This document shows positions 17,691 through 26,397 of a DNA stretch of 64,000 bases, in pieces. Position 1 is the first letter of the stretch. Each line of letters starts with the position of its first letter. The notes beneath the pieces were generated by a model. The model saw nothing but the letters and a program-made list of their open reading frames with translations, had not been told where the DNA came from and made no database searches. The position numbers and the translations under genes are program-made. This stretch comes from Nocardioides pinisoli (lineage in GTDB: Bacteria; Actinomycetota; Actinomycetes; Propionibacteriales; Nocardioidaceae): contig NZ_JANARS010000004.1 in NCBI RefSeq assembly GCF_024199985.1, positions 186,001-250,000 of the forward strand. The letters are read 5' to 3'.

Positions 17691-18389
17691 GTCCCGGTCT
17701 CTCCTGCTCCGCTCCGCACGACGCTGCTGCGCGACTCGGTCCACGACCGGCTCCGGGACGCGATCGTCGACGGCACGCTGGCGCCGGGCGAGGTGGTGCG
17801 CGACACCGAGCTCGCCGCCTGGCTTGGCGTCAGCCGGACGCCGGTGCGCGAGGCGCTGCTGCGGCTCGGCGAGACCGGGCTCGTGCGATCGGCCCCCGGG
17901 CGCTCGACCGTGGTCGCGGAGATCGACATGGCCGAGGTGCGCGACGCGCACGCCGTCGTCGTCGCGATGCACCGCCTCGCGGTCGCCGAGTCGGTCGCCC
18001 GCCTCACCGAGGACGACCTGCGCCGGATGCGGGAGGCCAACCAGCGCTTCGCCGCGGCCATCGACGCCCGCGACACCGACGCCGCGCTCGCCGCGGACGA
18101 CGACTTCCACCGGGTCGCGGTGACGGTCTCGGGCAACCGGGCCCTCGCCACCGTGCTCGACCAGTTCACCCCCGTCGTACGACGCCTCGAGCGCCGCCGC
18201 TTCGCCTCCCACGCCGGCGAGCAGTCGGTCGAGCTGCACGAGCGCCTGCTCGAGGCGTGCGCCGGCGGCGACGTCGAGGCGGCGGCCGACGTCGCCTTCC
18301 GCACCTGGCAGAACCTCGCCGACCTCATCCCCGAGCCCACCCCCCAGCCCACCCCCCAGCCCACCCGCCAGCAGCAGGAGTCCCCGTGA
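17685..18389 (+). CDS. GntR family transcriptional regulator (FCD/FadR type)
   Basis: This 234-residue regulator has an N-terminal winged helix ([20 protein letters not shown], then [22 protein letters not shown]) and a helical FCD ligand-binding domain. The C-terminus is a short [10 protein letters not shown] repeat. Its TGA overlaps the acdS GTG start, so the two are co-transcribed. It probably senses an amino-acid-like ligand and controls ACC deaminase. Confidence 0.88.
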   Translation: MPVPVSPAPLRTTLLRDSVHDRLRDAIVDGTLAPGEVVRDTELAAWLGVSRTPVREALLRLGETGLVRSAPGRSTVVAEIDMAEVRDAHAVVVAMHRLAVAESVARLTEDDLRRMREANQRFAAAIDARDTDAALAADDDFHRVAVTVSGNRALATVLDQFTPVVRRLERRRFASHAGEQSVELHERLLEACAGGDVEAAADVAFRTWQNLADLIPEPTPQPTPQPTRQQQESP

Positions 18390-19426
18390 TCCTCGACCAG
18401 TTTCCCCGCCACCCGCTCACGTTCGGCCCCTCGCCCGTCCACCACCTCAGGCGGCTCAGCGACCACCTCGCCGCGAAGGGCGGCGGCGCGCAGGTGTGGG
18501 CCAAGCGCGAGGACGTGAGCAGCCCGCTCGCCTTCGGCGGCAACAAGATCCGCAAGCTGGAGTACATCGTCCCCGACGTGCTGGCCAGCGGCGCCGACAC
18601 GCTGGTCTCCATCGGCGGCTACCAGTCCAACCACACCCGGCAGGTCGCGGCCGTCGCCGCGCACCTCGGCCTGAAGTGCCGCCTCGTGCAGGAGAAGTGG
18701 GTGCCGTGGGACGACCCGACCAACACCCAGGTCGGCAACATCCTGCTCAGCCGGATGATGGGCGCCGACTCCCGGCTCGACCCGCACGGCTTCGACATCG
18801 GTATCCGCGACTCGTGGAAGGACGCGATCAGCGAGGTCGAGGCGGCCGGCGGCACGCCGTACGCCATCCCGGCCGGCGCGAGCGAGCACCGGCTCGGCGG
18901 CCTGGGGTTCGCCGCCTGGGCCTTCGAGGTCGCCGAGCAGGAGAAGGCGCTCGGGGTCACCTTCGACACGATCGTGGTCTGCACCGTCACGGGCTCGACC
19001 CACGCGGGCATGATCGCCGGCTTCGCGGCCCTGGAGGACCTCACCGGCACCCGCCGCCGCGTGCTCGGCATCGACGCGAGCGCGACGATCGACAAGACGC
19101 GCGACCAGGTGGCCCGCATCGCGCGCCACACCGCGGAGCTGATCGAGCTCGGCCGCGACCTGCGCGACGACGAGATCACCGTGCTCGAGGGCTGGGCCGG
19201 GGACCTCTACGGCATCCCGGTCGAGTCCACGATGGAGGCGATGGCGCTCGGGGCGCAGCTCGAGGCGATGATCACCGACCCCGTCTACGAGGGGAAGTCG
19301 CTCGCCGGGCTCGTCGACCTCGTCACCGAGGGCGAGATCCCCCGCGACTCGAACGTGCTCTACGCCCACCTCGGCGGGCAGCCGGCGATCAACGCCTACC
19401 ACTCGCTCTGGCCCGCGCAGGGCTGA
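18386..19426 (+). CDS. acdS: 1-aminocyclopropane-1-carboxylate deaminase
   Basis: This is a PLP-dependent enzyme (346 residues) converting ACC, the plant ethylene precursor, to 2-oxobutyrate and ammonia. The PLP lysine lies in [11 protein letters not shown], the nucleophilic serine in [10 protein letters not shown], and [16 protein letters not shown] and [14 protein letters not shown] are ACC deaminase landmarks that separate it from D-cysteine desulfhydrase. The GTG start overlaps the regulator stop (GTGA). Such genes mark soil or plant-associated actinobacteria. Confidence 0.88.
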   Translation: MILDQFPRHPLTFGPSPVHHLRRLSDHLAAKGGGAQVWAKREDVSSPLAFGGNKIRKLEYIVPDVLASGADTLVSIGGYQSNHTRQVAAVAAHLGLKCRLVQEKWVPWDDPTNTQVGNILLSRMMGADSRLDPHGFDIGIRDSWKDAISEVEAAGGTPYAIPAGASEHRLGGLGFAAWAFEVAEQEKALGVTFDTIVVCTVTGSTHAGMIAGFAALEDLTGTRRRVLGIDASATIDKTRDQVARIARHTAELIELGRDLRDDEITVLEGWAGDLYGIPVESTMEAMALGAQLEAMITDPVYEGKSLAGLVDLVTEGEIPRDSNVLYAHLGGQPAINAYHSLWPAQG

Positions 19427-19456
19427 GCCCGGTCAGGACACGCACGCCGCGACCGC

Positions 19457-19462
19457 TAGCGT
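19457..19462 (+). promoter_or_regulatory. leaderless -10 element
   Basis: TAGCGT ends six bases before GTG 19469. Confidence 0.5.
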
Positions 19463-19468
19463 CGCGGC

Positions 19469-20353
19469 GTGCCCGCTCCCGAGGTCGACGTCCCCGCCGC
19501 CCTGGCCTGGGCGGGGTCCGTGCTCGGCTCGCCGGTCGCGTCGTACGACGCCCTCGCCGGCGGCGTGACCTCGACGATGCTCGCGCTGCGGCACGACGAC
19601 GGGGCGGAGTCGGTGCTGCGCCTGATGACGGTCGAGCCGTGGCGCTCCCACGGCGCCGAGCTCACCGCGCGTGAGCGCGACGCGCAGCTGGCGATGGCCG
19701 AGACCCCTGTGCCGGCGCCGACCAGCCTCGCCCTCGACGCGGACGGGACGGTCGCCGGGGCCGCGGCGCACCTGATGTCCCGGCTGCCCGGCGAGCCGCT
19801 CGGCGCGGACGCGGACCTCGACGGACAGCAGCTGCAGGCGATGGCCGACCTGCTGGTGACGATCCACGCGCAGCGTCCGGCGCCGCCCTTCCGGACGTTC
19901 CAGTCGTGGGCGTGGGAGGAGAAGTGGGTGGTGCCCGACTGGTCGCGCCACCCGGCGTCGTGGCGTCGCGCGTTCGAGGTGCTGGCCGGACCGGCGCCGG
20001 CCCACGAGCCGACGTTCCTGCACCGCGACTTCAGCCACCGCAACCTGCTGTGGTCCGGCGACGCGGTCACCGGGGTGGTCGACTGGGTGGAGACCTCCAC
20101 CGGGCCGGCGTGGCTCGACACGGCCCACGCGGCGTCCAACCTCGCCCTGGCGCACGGCCCCGGCCCCGCGCTGGAGCTCCTCCGGCGCTACTCCGACGCA
20201 GCGGGCACCCCGGTCGAGGCCCACTGGCTCGTGATGGACGCCGTGGGCTACCTCCCGCCACCGGGCAGGCGGCCGCTGTTCGGTCGCACCGACCAGCTCG
20301 CCCGCCTCGACGACTGGCTCGACCTGCTCGTGCGGGATCCCGGTCTCAGCTGA
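19469..20353 (+). CDS. aminoglycoside phosphotransferase family protein
   Basis: This is a 294-residue APH-type small-molecule kinase. The catalytic loop HRDFSHRNLLW and the metal-binding VVDWVETSTGPAWLDTAH are intact. The family phosphorylates many alcohols, so antibiotic resistance should not be assumed. Its 3' end overlaps the convergent racemase gene by eight bases. Confidence 0.8.
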   Translation: MPAPEVDVPAALAWAGSVLGSPVASYDALAGGVTSTMLALRHDDGAESVLRLMTVEPWRSHGAELTARERDAQLAMAETPVPAPTSLALDADGTVAGAAAHLMSRLPGEPLGADADLDGQQLQAMADLLVTIHAQRPAPPFRTFQSWAWEEKWVVPDWSRHPASWRRAFEVLAGPAPAHEPTFLHRDFSHRNLLWSGDAVTGVVDWVETSTGPAWLDTAHAASNLALAHGPGPALELLRRYSDAAGTPVEAHWLVMDAVGYLPPPGRRPLFGRTDQLARLDDWLDLLVRDPGLS

Positions 20354-21035
20354 GGGCGAAGTCGAGCGCTGCCAGCGCGTGCAGCCGGGTGGTGGCGAAG
20401 ACGGGGACGTCGACGTCCTCCGGGCGCAGCAGCAGCTCGATCTCGGTGCAGCCGAGGACGACGCCCTCGGCGCCGTCGGCGACCAGGCGGGCCACCACGT
20501 CGACGTACGCCTCTCGCGACTCCTCGCGCACCACGCCGCGGACGAGCTCGCCGTAGATCACCTCGTGCACCAGCTCGCGGTCCTCGGCCGGCGGGACGAG
20601 CGCCTCGACGCCGTGCGCGGCCAGCCGGTCGCGCACGAACGCCTGCTCCATGGTGAACCTCGTGCCGAGCAGCGCGACCCGTGACAGGCCGGACGCACGG
20701 ACAGCCGCGGCGGTGACGTCGACGATGTGGACCAGCGGGACGCTCGTCGCCGCCTCGATCGCGTCGGCGACCTTGTGCATCGTGTTGGTGCACAGCACGA
20801 GGCACTCCGCCCCCGCCGCCTCCAGCGCTGCGGCCTCGGCCGCGAGGAGCGCCCCTGCGGCGTCCCACTCCCCCGCTGCCTGCATCGCCTCGACCTCGGC
20901 GAAGTCGATCGACGACATCAGCACGCGCGCGGAGTGGTAGCCGCCGAGGCGCTCGCGCACCGCCTCGTTGAGGATCTCGTAGTAGAGGGCCGAGCTCTCC
21001 CAGCTCATGCCGCCCAGCAGCCCGATCCTGCGCAT
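20346..21035 (-). CDS. aspartate/glutamate racemase family protein
   Basis: This 229-residue enzyme of the Asp/Glu/hydantoin racemase superfamily has an N-terminus RRIGLLGGMSWESSALYYE and both catalytic cysteines (LVLCTNTMHK and VVLGCTEIELL). It probably interconverts L- and D-aspartate or a related amino acid. ATG 21035 fits the family start. ATG 21053 would add six residues. Confidence 0.82.
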   Translation of the reverse strand: MRRIGLLGGMSWESSALYYEILNEAVRERLGGYHSARVLMSSIDFAEVEAMQAAGEWDAAGALLAAEAAALEAAGAECLVLCTNTMHKVADAIEAATSVPLVHIVDVTAAAVRASGLSRVALLGTRFTMEQAFVRDRLAAHGVEALVPPAEDRELVHEVIYGELVRGVVREESREAYVDVVARLVADGAEGVVLGCTEIELLLRPEDVDVPVFATTRLHALAALDFALS

Positions 21036-21060
21036 CCTCGGTCCCGCAGCCATGCCCCCA

Positions 21061-21099
21061 TTGAACAGGCGGATTGAACAGGCGGGTCGGACAGGCGGG
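21061..21099. repeat. three 13-base tandem repeats
   Basis: Copies lie at 21061-21073, 21074-21086 and 21087-21099. The first two read TTGAACAGGCGG followed by A or G, and the third differs at two bases. They fill the divergent promoter region between the racemase and the acetyltransferase. Confidence 0.75.
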
Positions 21100-21116
21100 G
21101 CGTCGGTGGGCGGCGC

Positions 21117-21122
21117 TAGCGT
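21117..21122 (+). promoter_or_regulatory. leaderless -10 element
   Basis: TAGCGT ends six bases before ATG 21129. Confidence 0.5.
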
Positions 21123-21128
21123 GGCGCC

Positions 21129-21731
21129 ATGGCCAGCACGCCCCTGCTGAGGTCCCGCGGGTTCGCCGTCCACCCGGCGTCGCACGCCCGGTTCGACGAC
21201 GTGCGCGCGATGCTCGGGCCCAAGAACCCCACCAGCAGCGTGTGCTGGTGCCTGAGCCACCGCCTCCCGGCGAAGGACAACCGTGAGCTGGCCGGTCCGG
21301 CGCGAGGGGCCTACGTCGAGTCCCTGACGCGCCGGAGCACCAAGCCCGGGGTGCTGGCCTACGACGGCGACGACGTGGTCGGGTGGGCCGCCGTCGCGCC
21401 GCGCGCCGACCTGCCGTTCGCCCGCTCGACCAAGATCCCCCACGTCGACGACCAGCCGGTGTGGTCGGTGTGGTGCATCCGGGTCCGTCCCGGACACCGC
21501 GGCCGCGGCATCTCCCACGTCCTGCTCGAGGGTGCAGTCGCCTACGCCGCCCGGCGCGGCGCCCCGGTCGTCGAGGGCTACCCGGTCGACAACCGTGGCG
21601 AGAAGGTCGACCTGACCATGGCCTACGTCGGCACCCGCAAGCTGTTCGAGGACGCCGGCTTCGAGCTCGCCGCGCGCACCGACGCGACGTCGGCGGGCCA
21701 CCCGCGTGTGGTCATGCGGCGCGCGACCTAG
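21129..21731 (+). CDS. GNAT family N-acetyltransferase
   Basis: This 200-residue protein has the acetyl-CoA-binding motif A (WCIRVRPGHRGRGISHVLLE) and a downstream motif GAPVVEGYPVDN. The N-terminus carries a cysteine/tryptophan-rich segment (SSVCWCLSHRL) common in a soil-bacterial GNAT subgroup. The substrate is unknown. It is expressed from its own leaderless promoter. Confidence 0.78.
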   Translation: MASTPLLRSRGFAVHPASHARFDDVRAMLGPKNPTSSVCWCLSHRLPAKDNRELAGPARGAYVESLTRRSTKPGVLAYDGDDVVGWAAVAPRADLPFARSTKIPHVDDQPVWSVWCIRVRPGHRGRGISHVLLEGAVAYAARRGAPVVEGYPVDNRGEKVDLTMAYVGTRKLFEDAGFELAARTDATSAGHPRVVMRRAT

Positions 21732-21734
21732 GCT
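21729..21734 (+). promoter_or_regulatory. leaderless -10 element
   Basis: TAGGCT ends six bases before ATG 21741 and overlaps the stop codon of the preceding gene. Confidence 0.5.
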
Positions 21735-21740
21735 GGGTCC

Positions 21741-22160
21741 ATGGTCCGGACGTGGTGGGCGGCAGTGGCCCTGCTGGCGATCTTCGCCATGCACGGCCTG
21801 GCCTCCCACGCCGCGGCCGCCGAGCCCGTCCCGGTGGCGACGCCGAGCGCTGCGCTCGGGCCGGACGCGCCCCACGCGGTGCACCACCAGCACCCGCAGG
21901 CCGTCCCAGAGGCCGCACTCGAGCCGCTCGCAGCCCTCGACGCCGACGGCCACGACGGTGGGCACCACGCCATGCAGGTCCTCGGCCTCTGCGTCGCGGT
22001 CCTCGCGACGGCGGCGATCGCCCTGCTCCGCCTGGCCCGTCCCACGCGCGGCGTGCTCGCCGTCCGCCCCCGGGCCCTGCGCACGGCGTCCGCGCCCGTC
22101 GCGGTGTCCAACGCCCACGCCCCGCCCGACCTCCACGCCCTGTCGGTCCTTCGCTGCTGA
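21741..22160 (+). CDS. DUF6153 family membrane protein
   Basis: This 139-residue protein has an N-terminal helix (WWAAVALLAIFAMHGLASHA), a His-rich loop (HAVHHQHPQ and DGHDGGHHAM), a second helix (LGLCVAVLATAAIALL) and the family C-terminus PPDLHALSVLRC. His and Cys content suggests metal (perhaps copper) handling. DUF6153 genes commonly precede DUF305 genes, as here. Confidence 0.78.
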   Translation: MVRTWWAAVALLAIFAMHGLASHAAAAEPVPVATPSAALGPDAPHAVHHQHPQAVPEAALEPLAALDADGHDGGHHAMQVLGLCVAVLATAAIALLRLARPTRGVLAVRPRALRTASAPVAVSNAHAPPDLHALSVLRC

Positions 22161-22228
22161 GCCGCCTGCCGGCCCGGCCGGCTGACGCGACCCCTCACAC
22201 CAGCACGGACACCGACAAGGAGACACCC

Positions 22229-22876
22229 ATGTCCGCAGGCACGCTTGCTCGCGCGCGCCGCGCCACCGCGGCCGCGCTCTTCCTGACCCTCACCGGCGCC
22301 GGTCTCGCCGGCTGCGGCGAGGACGCCGCCTCGAGCGGCACACCCGCCGCCGAGCACACCGCTGCCAACGGCGACGTCTACAACTATGCCGACGTCGAGT
22401 TCGCGACCGAGATGATCCCCCACCACGCCGACGCCCTGGTGATGGTCGACATGACGCAGGGCCGGGAGCTCTCGCCGGAGTTCGCCCGTCTCACCGAGGA
22501 CATCCGGGAGGCCCAGGCGCCCGAGATCGAGATGATGGCCGACTGGCTCACCGCCTGGGGCGAGGAGGTCCCGGAGACCTCCCGTGACCACGTCAACAGC
22601 CACATGGGGCACGGCGACGGCATGGGAGACCCGGACGACATGGGCGACGGGATGGGGATGGATGCTGACGACCTGGCCGACCTCGAGGACTCCAGTGCCA
22701 GCATGTTCGAGTCCATGTGGATGCGGATGATGATCGAGCACCACGAGGGCGCCATCGAGATGGCCCGCACCGAGCAGGACGAGGGCGTCTTCCCCGACGC
22801 CATCGACCTCGCCGGGTCGATCGAGACCAGCCAGACGGCCGAGATCGAGCTCATGGAGCAGATGCTCGACCGCTGA
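22229..22876 (+). CDS. DUF305 lipoprotein
   Basis: This 215-residue secreted protein has a lipobox (LTGAGLAGC) and two ferritin-like DUF305 motifs, MIPHHADALVM and MIEHHEGAIEMA. These are separated by a Met/Asp/His-rich loop (SHMGHGDGMGDPDDMGDG) that could bind copper. GGAG precedes the ATG. It is 68 bases after the DUF6153 gene and likely in the same operon. Confidence 0.88.
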   Translation: MSAGTLARARRATAAALFLTLTGAGLAGCGEDAASSGTPAAEHTAANGDVYNYADVEFATEMIPHHADALVMVDMTQGRELSPEFARLTEDIREAQAPEIEMMADWLTAWGEEVPETSRDHVNSHMGHGDGMGDPDDMGDGMGMDADDLADLEDSSASMFESMWMRMMIEHHEGAIEMARTEQDEGVFPDAIDLAGSIETSQTAEIELMEQMLDR

Positions 22877-22893
22877 CCCGGGACGGCGCGTAG

Positions 22894-22920
22894 CGTGGCA
22901 CGGCGAGACGTCGTGCCACG
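22894..22920 (+). terminator. hairpin after DUF305 gene
   Basis: CGTGGCACG (22894-22902) pairs perfectly with CGTGCCACG (22912-22920) around a nine-base loop, 17 bases after the stop. There is no T-tract. Confidence 0.6.
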
Positions 22921-22967
22921 CCGCGCCGCCGCCCCGGCCCGGTGATGACGTGGCCCGATGCTACCTT

Positions 22968-22990
22968 TAGTCAAGTAACTCAGTTGACTA
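22968..22990. promoter_or_regulatory. inverted repeat upstream of the fusion gene
   Basis: TAGTCAA (22968-22974) and TTGACTA (22984-22990) are perfect 7-base arms around nine bases, inside a locally AT-rich segment 15 bases before the start codon. Size and composition resemble MarR-family operators, but no MarR gene is in the window. Confidence 0.55.
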
Positions 22991-23005
22991 TGACGGGAGT
23001 GGGAC

Positions 23006-25681
23006 GTGTTGACCAACGAGGGAGACTGCCGGGTCGTCGTGGTGGGAGCCGGAGCCGGCGGCACCCTGGTGGCCACCCACCTCGTGACGGCCCTGTCCTC
23101 GCGCTTCCGCGTCGAGCTGGTCGACCCGGCCCCGAGCACGGGGCGCGGCCAGGCCTACTCCACCAGCGACGAGCGCCACCTGCTCAACGTGCCGGCCTCG
23201 GGCATGAGCGCGTTCCCGCGCGACCCCGAGCACTTCCTGCGCTGGCTGCGCACGCACCACGACCCGAGGTTCCAGCCCCACGACTTCGCGCCGCGCGCCG
23301 CGTTCGGCCGCTACGTCGAGAGCCTGCTGACCACCGCGACCGAGTTCCCCGGCAACGCCCGGCTCGTACGACGCCGTGCCGAGGTCGCCGACATCGCGCG
23401 CGCCGGCGACGGGTTCGTCGTCGAGCTCTCCGACGGCGAGCGGCTCGAGGCGCGCGCGGTCGTGCTGGCGACCGGCAGCCGCCCCGGCACCGGCTGGGCC
23501 CCGCCGGAGCTCACCGCCGACCCACGGCTCGTAGCCGACCCGTGGACGCAGGAGATCCCCGAGGTCGGCGACGTGCTGATGCTGGGCTCGGGCCTGACGA
23601 TGGTCGACCTGGCGATCAGCGCCGACCGGCCCGACCGCACCGTCCACGTGGTGTCGCGCACCGACGCGGTGCCGCACGCCCACGTGCTGCCCACGACTCC
23701 CCCGGTGCCCCCGCCGCCCGGCATCACCCGCACCCCGGACCTCGACACGCTCCGCTCGACCGTGGCCGCGCACGTCGAGCAGACCGTCGCGAGCACGGGC
23801 GACTGGCGCGCCGCGATCGACGGCCTCCGGCCCGTCACCGCCCAGCTCTGGCGCGGCCTGTCGGAGGCCGACAAGCGCCGCTTCATCGCCGAGGACGCCC
23901 GCTCGTGGGACGTCCACCGGCACCGCATGGCACCCGCCACGGCACGCCGGCTCGACGCCGTCGCCGCCGCGGGGCGGCTCGTGCGCCACCGCGGCACGCT
24001 CGCCGCCGTACGTCCCGACCCGTCCGCCCTCCACGTCACCCTCGACGACGGGACGACGCTGCGGGTGGCGGCCGTCGTCAACTGCACGGGTCCCGTCGGC
24101 TCGATCGCCGCCGACCCGCTGCTCACCCGCCTCGCGCAGTCGGGCCTGGTCCGTCCCGGACCGGCCGGTCTCGGCATCGACACCGCCGACGACGGTCGGA
24201 TCCTCGGCACCCTGCCCGACACGCTCCCCTTCCTGGCCGTCGGCTCGCTGCGCCGCGGCAACCTGTGGGAGTCCACGGCGATGCCGGAGATCCGTGAGCA
24301 GGCCTACGACGTGGCCCGGGTCGTGAGCCGGTCGCTGCACGGCGAGGCACGCCGCCGGCCGGTCGACCCCTACGGCCTCACGCTCTCCACGAGCCAGGAC
24401 GCCGCCGAGCGCTACAACGCCGCGCTCGGTCGCCTGCTGCGCCTCCAGGACGGCGCGGAGGAGGGCCTCGCCGAGGCGGTCGCCGCCGACGAGGGCTTCG
24501 TGCAGGCGCATGCCGCGCTCGCGCTGCTCGGTCACGAGTGGGGCACCACCTCCCACTGGCGGGAGTCGCTGCGCGCCGCCCACCGGGCCGCGTCCGAGCG
24601 CCACCTGGACGACCGCGAGGCCTCCTTCCTCGACGCTGTGACCACCAGGCTGCGCACCGACGAGGCGAGCGGCGCCGCGGCCCTGCTCCGGCACGTGAGA
24701 CTCTTCCCCCGCGACGCCCTCGCCGTCAGCGTCGCGGTCCCGACCGTCGCGTTCGGCGGGCTGACCAGCGGCGCCCAGACCGGCGACCTGGTCGAGTCGC
24801 TCGGCCGGTCCTACGGCGACGACTGGTGGTACGCCGGCCAGCTCGCGTTCGTCCGCCAGGACCAGGAGCGCTGGGCCGAGGCCGAGGACCTCGCCTCCTA
24901 CGCCCTCTCCGTCGAGCCGTCGTCGGGGCACGCCGTCCACGCTCGCGCCCACGTCTTCTACGAGACCGGTCAGCACGCCGCGGGGCTCGCCTGGCTCGAC
25001 GAGTGGATCCGCACGCGCGGCCCGGAGGCCAACCACCGCTCGCACTTCTCCTGGCACGCGGCGCTGCACGAGCTGATGCAGGACGACGTCGAGGCCGTAC
25101 GCCGCCGCTACGCGCGCGAGCTCGCTCCCTCGGTCGTCAGCGGCAGCAGGGTCGTCGTCGACAGCGGGTCGCTGCTGTGGCGCGGGCGGGTGACCGGCGC
25201 GTGGACCGACGACCTGCCCGTCGCCGAGGTGCGCAGGCGGGCGCCCGTCGAGTGGTTGACGGCACCGCCCACGCCGTTCGCCGCGATGCACGGCGCCGTG
25301 CTCCTCGCCGCCGACGGCGACGCCACCGCCCTGGCCGAGCTGGCGGCGAGCGCCGAGCGGAGCGACGACCGGGTCTTCCGCGACGTCGTCGCTCCCCTGT
25401 GCACCGGTCTCCTCCAGGTCGTCGAGGAGCGGTGGAACGCCGCCGCCGCGACGCTGACCGGCGTCACCGCCACGATGGCGCCGCTCGGCGGCAGCCGGGC
25501 CCAGCGCGACGTCGTGGAGGACACGCTCGTGCACGTCCTGGCGATGGCCGGCCGCACCACGGAGGCGGCCGAGCTGCTCGACCAGCGGTTGTCGCGGCGC
25601 TCGTCGGCGCTCGACGCACGACGCCGGGCCGCGGTGCTCGGCACGGCTCGTACGGCCGCCGACACCGCCTCGACGCGCTGA
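23006..25681 (+). CDS. FAD/NAD(P)-binding protein fused to a TTC38-like repeat domain
   Basis: This 891-residue two-part protein begins with an FAD/NAD(P)-binding enzyme of the Pfam NAD_binding_9 type (about residues 1-450). Its landmarks are VVVVGAGAGGTLVATHL, GRGQAYSTSDERHLLNVPA and MSAFPRDPEHFLRWL, then a second Rossmann VLMLGSGLTMVDLAI. From about residue 455 the protein resembles tetratricopeptide repeat protein 38: HAVHARAHVFYETGQ (about 644) and HFSWHAALHELMQDD (about 680). Both are usually separate proteins. The GTG has GGGAG upstream. A MarR-like inverted repeat precedes it. The substrate is unknown. Confidence 0.8.
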   Translation: MLTNEGDCRVVVVGAGAGGTLVATHLVTALSSRFRVELVDPAPSTGRGQAYSTSDERHLLNVPASGMSAFPRDPEHFLRWLRTHHDPRFQPHDFAPRAAFGRYVESLLTTATEFPGNARLVRRRAEVADIARAGDGFVVELSDGERLEARAVVLATGSRPGTGWAPPELTADPRLVADPWTQEIPEVGDVLMLGSGLTMVDLAISADRPDRTVHVVSRTDAVPHAHVLPTTPPVPPPPGITRTPDLDTLRSTVAAHVEQTVASTGDWRAAIDGLRPVTAQLWRGLSEADKRRFIAEDARSWDVHRHRMAPATARRLDAVAAAGRLVRHRGTLAAVRPDPSALHVTLDDGTTLRVAAVVNCTGPVGSIAADPLLTRLAQSGLVRPGPAGLGIDTADDGRILGTLPDTLPFLAVGSLRRGNLWESTAMPEIREQAYDVARVVSRSLHGEARRRPVDPYGLTLSTSQDAAERYNAALGRLLRLQDGAEEGLAEAVAADEGFVQAHAALALLGHEWGTTSHWRESLRAAHRAASERHLDDREASFLDAVTTRLRTDEASGAAALLRHVRLFPRDALAVSVAVPTVAFGGLTSGAQTGDLVESLGRSYGDDWWYAGQLAFVRQDQERWAEAEDLASYALSVEPSSGHAVHARAHVFYETGQHAAGLAWLDEWIRTRGPEANHRSHFSWHAALHELMQDDVEAVRRRYARELAPSVVSGSRVVVDSGSLLWRGRVTGAWTDDLPVAEVRRRAPVEWLTAPPTPFAAMHGAVLLAADGDATALAELAASAERSDDRVFRDVVAPLCTGLLQVVEERWNAAAATLTGVTATMAPLGGSRAQRDVVEDTLVHVLAMAGRTTEAAELLDQRLSRRSSALDARRRAAVLGTARTAADTASTR

Positions 25682-25690
25682 GCCTGGGGC

Positions 25691-25718
25691 CCCGGTCCGA
25701 CGAACCCACCGGACCGGG
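25691..25718 (+). terminator. hairpin after fusion gene
   Basis: CCCGGTCCG (25691-25699) pairs with CGGACCGGG (25710-25718), nine bases after the stop. Confidence 0.6.
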
Positions 25719-25839
25719 ACCCTCGGACCTGCCGCGCGCGTCCGTGTCGCGTGACAGTGGCCTCGTAGCCCGCAGCGACGCCGCGCGAGCCGTTGCTCCG
25801 GTCGTCGCTGACACCGATCGCCGGGCTGGGGGTGATGGC

Positions 25840-26397
25840 ATGGAGACGACCGCTGGTCCCACCCCGTCCGACCCGCGCCACAGGCCGCTGCTCGGCTTCC
25901 GTGACCAGCCGGGGAGGCTCGCGCTCTGGGTCTTCCGGCTGCCGCTCCCGCTCTACCGCGCGGGTTGGGGCTGGCTGTTCCTGGGACACACCTTCCTGGT
26001 CCTGACCCACGTCGGACGCAGGACCGGTCGTCCCCACGCCACCGCTGCGATGGTGCTCGCCGAGGACAAGCGGACGCACGAGGCCGTCATCTGCTCGGTC
26101 TGGGGCCCGCAGGCTGACTGGATCCACAACCTGCAGGCCCGTCCGGCCCTCCGTGTGCAGATCGGTCGCGACTCGTTCGTGCCTGAGCACCGGTTCCTCA
26201 GCCCCGAGGAGGCCTTCGCCGTGGGCGTCCACTTCCGCCGGCGCCACCCCTGGCGGGTGCGCCTGATCAGCCGGGTGCTCGGGGTCGACCTCCGCTCGGA
26301 CCAGCAGCTGCGCGACTACCTCAGCACCCGACCGTTCGTGGCACTTCGACCGGCAGGCCCGCCTGCCGAGGAAGGGCCACACGAGGAGAGGAGATGA
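25840..26397 (+). CDS. deazaflavin-dependent nitroreductase (DUF385) family protein
   Basis: This 185-residue protein is related to the F420-dependent Ddn family. Landmarks are FLVLTHVGRRTGRPHATAAM, ICSVWGPQADWIHNLQARP and the C-terminal RLISRVLGVDL. It probably binds F420 or a flavin. The C-terminal tail overlaps the next start codon by four bases (ATGA), which couples it to the TrkA remnant. Confidence 0.78.
   Translation: METTAGPTPSDPRHRPLLGFRDQPGRLALWVFRLPLPLYRAGWGWLFLGHTFLVLTHVGRRTGRPHATAAMVLAEDKRTHEAVICSVWGPQADWIHNLQARPALRVQIGRDSFVPEHRFLSPEEAFAVGVHFRRRHPWRVRLISRVLGVDLRSDQQLRDYLSTRPFVALRPAGPPAEEGPHEERR

Noticed and set aside
19469..20353. Antibiotic resistance gene
   Set aside because: The APH fold is broad and there is no mobile context; only the kinase family can be claimed.
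22988..25534. 848-residue open frame on the minus strand
   Set aside because: It is antisense to the flavoenzyme-TTC38 fusion, has repetitive Arg/Gly/Val composition and no family landmarks, as expected from high-GC codon shadowing.
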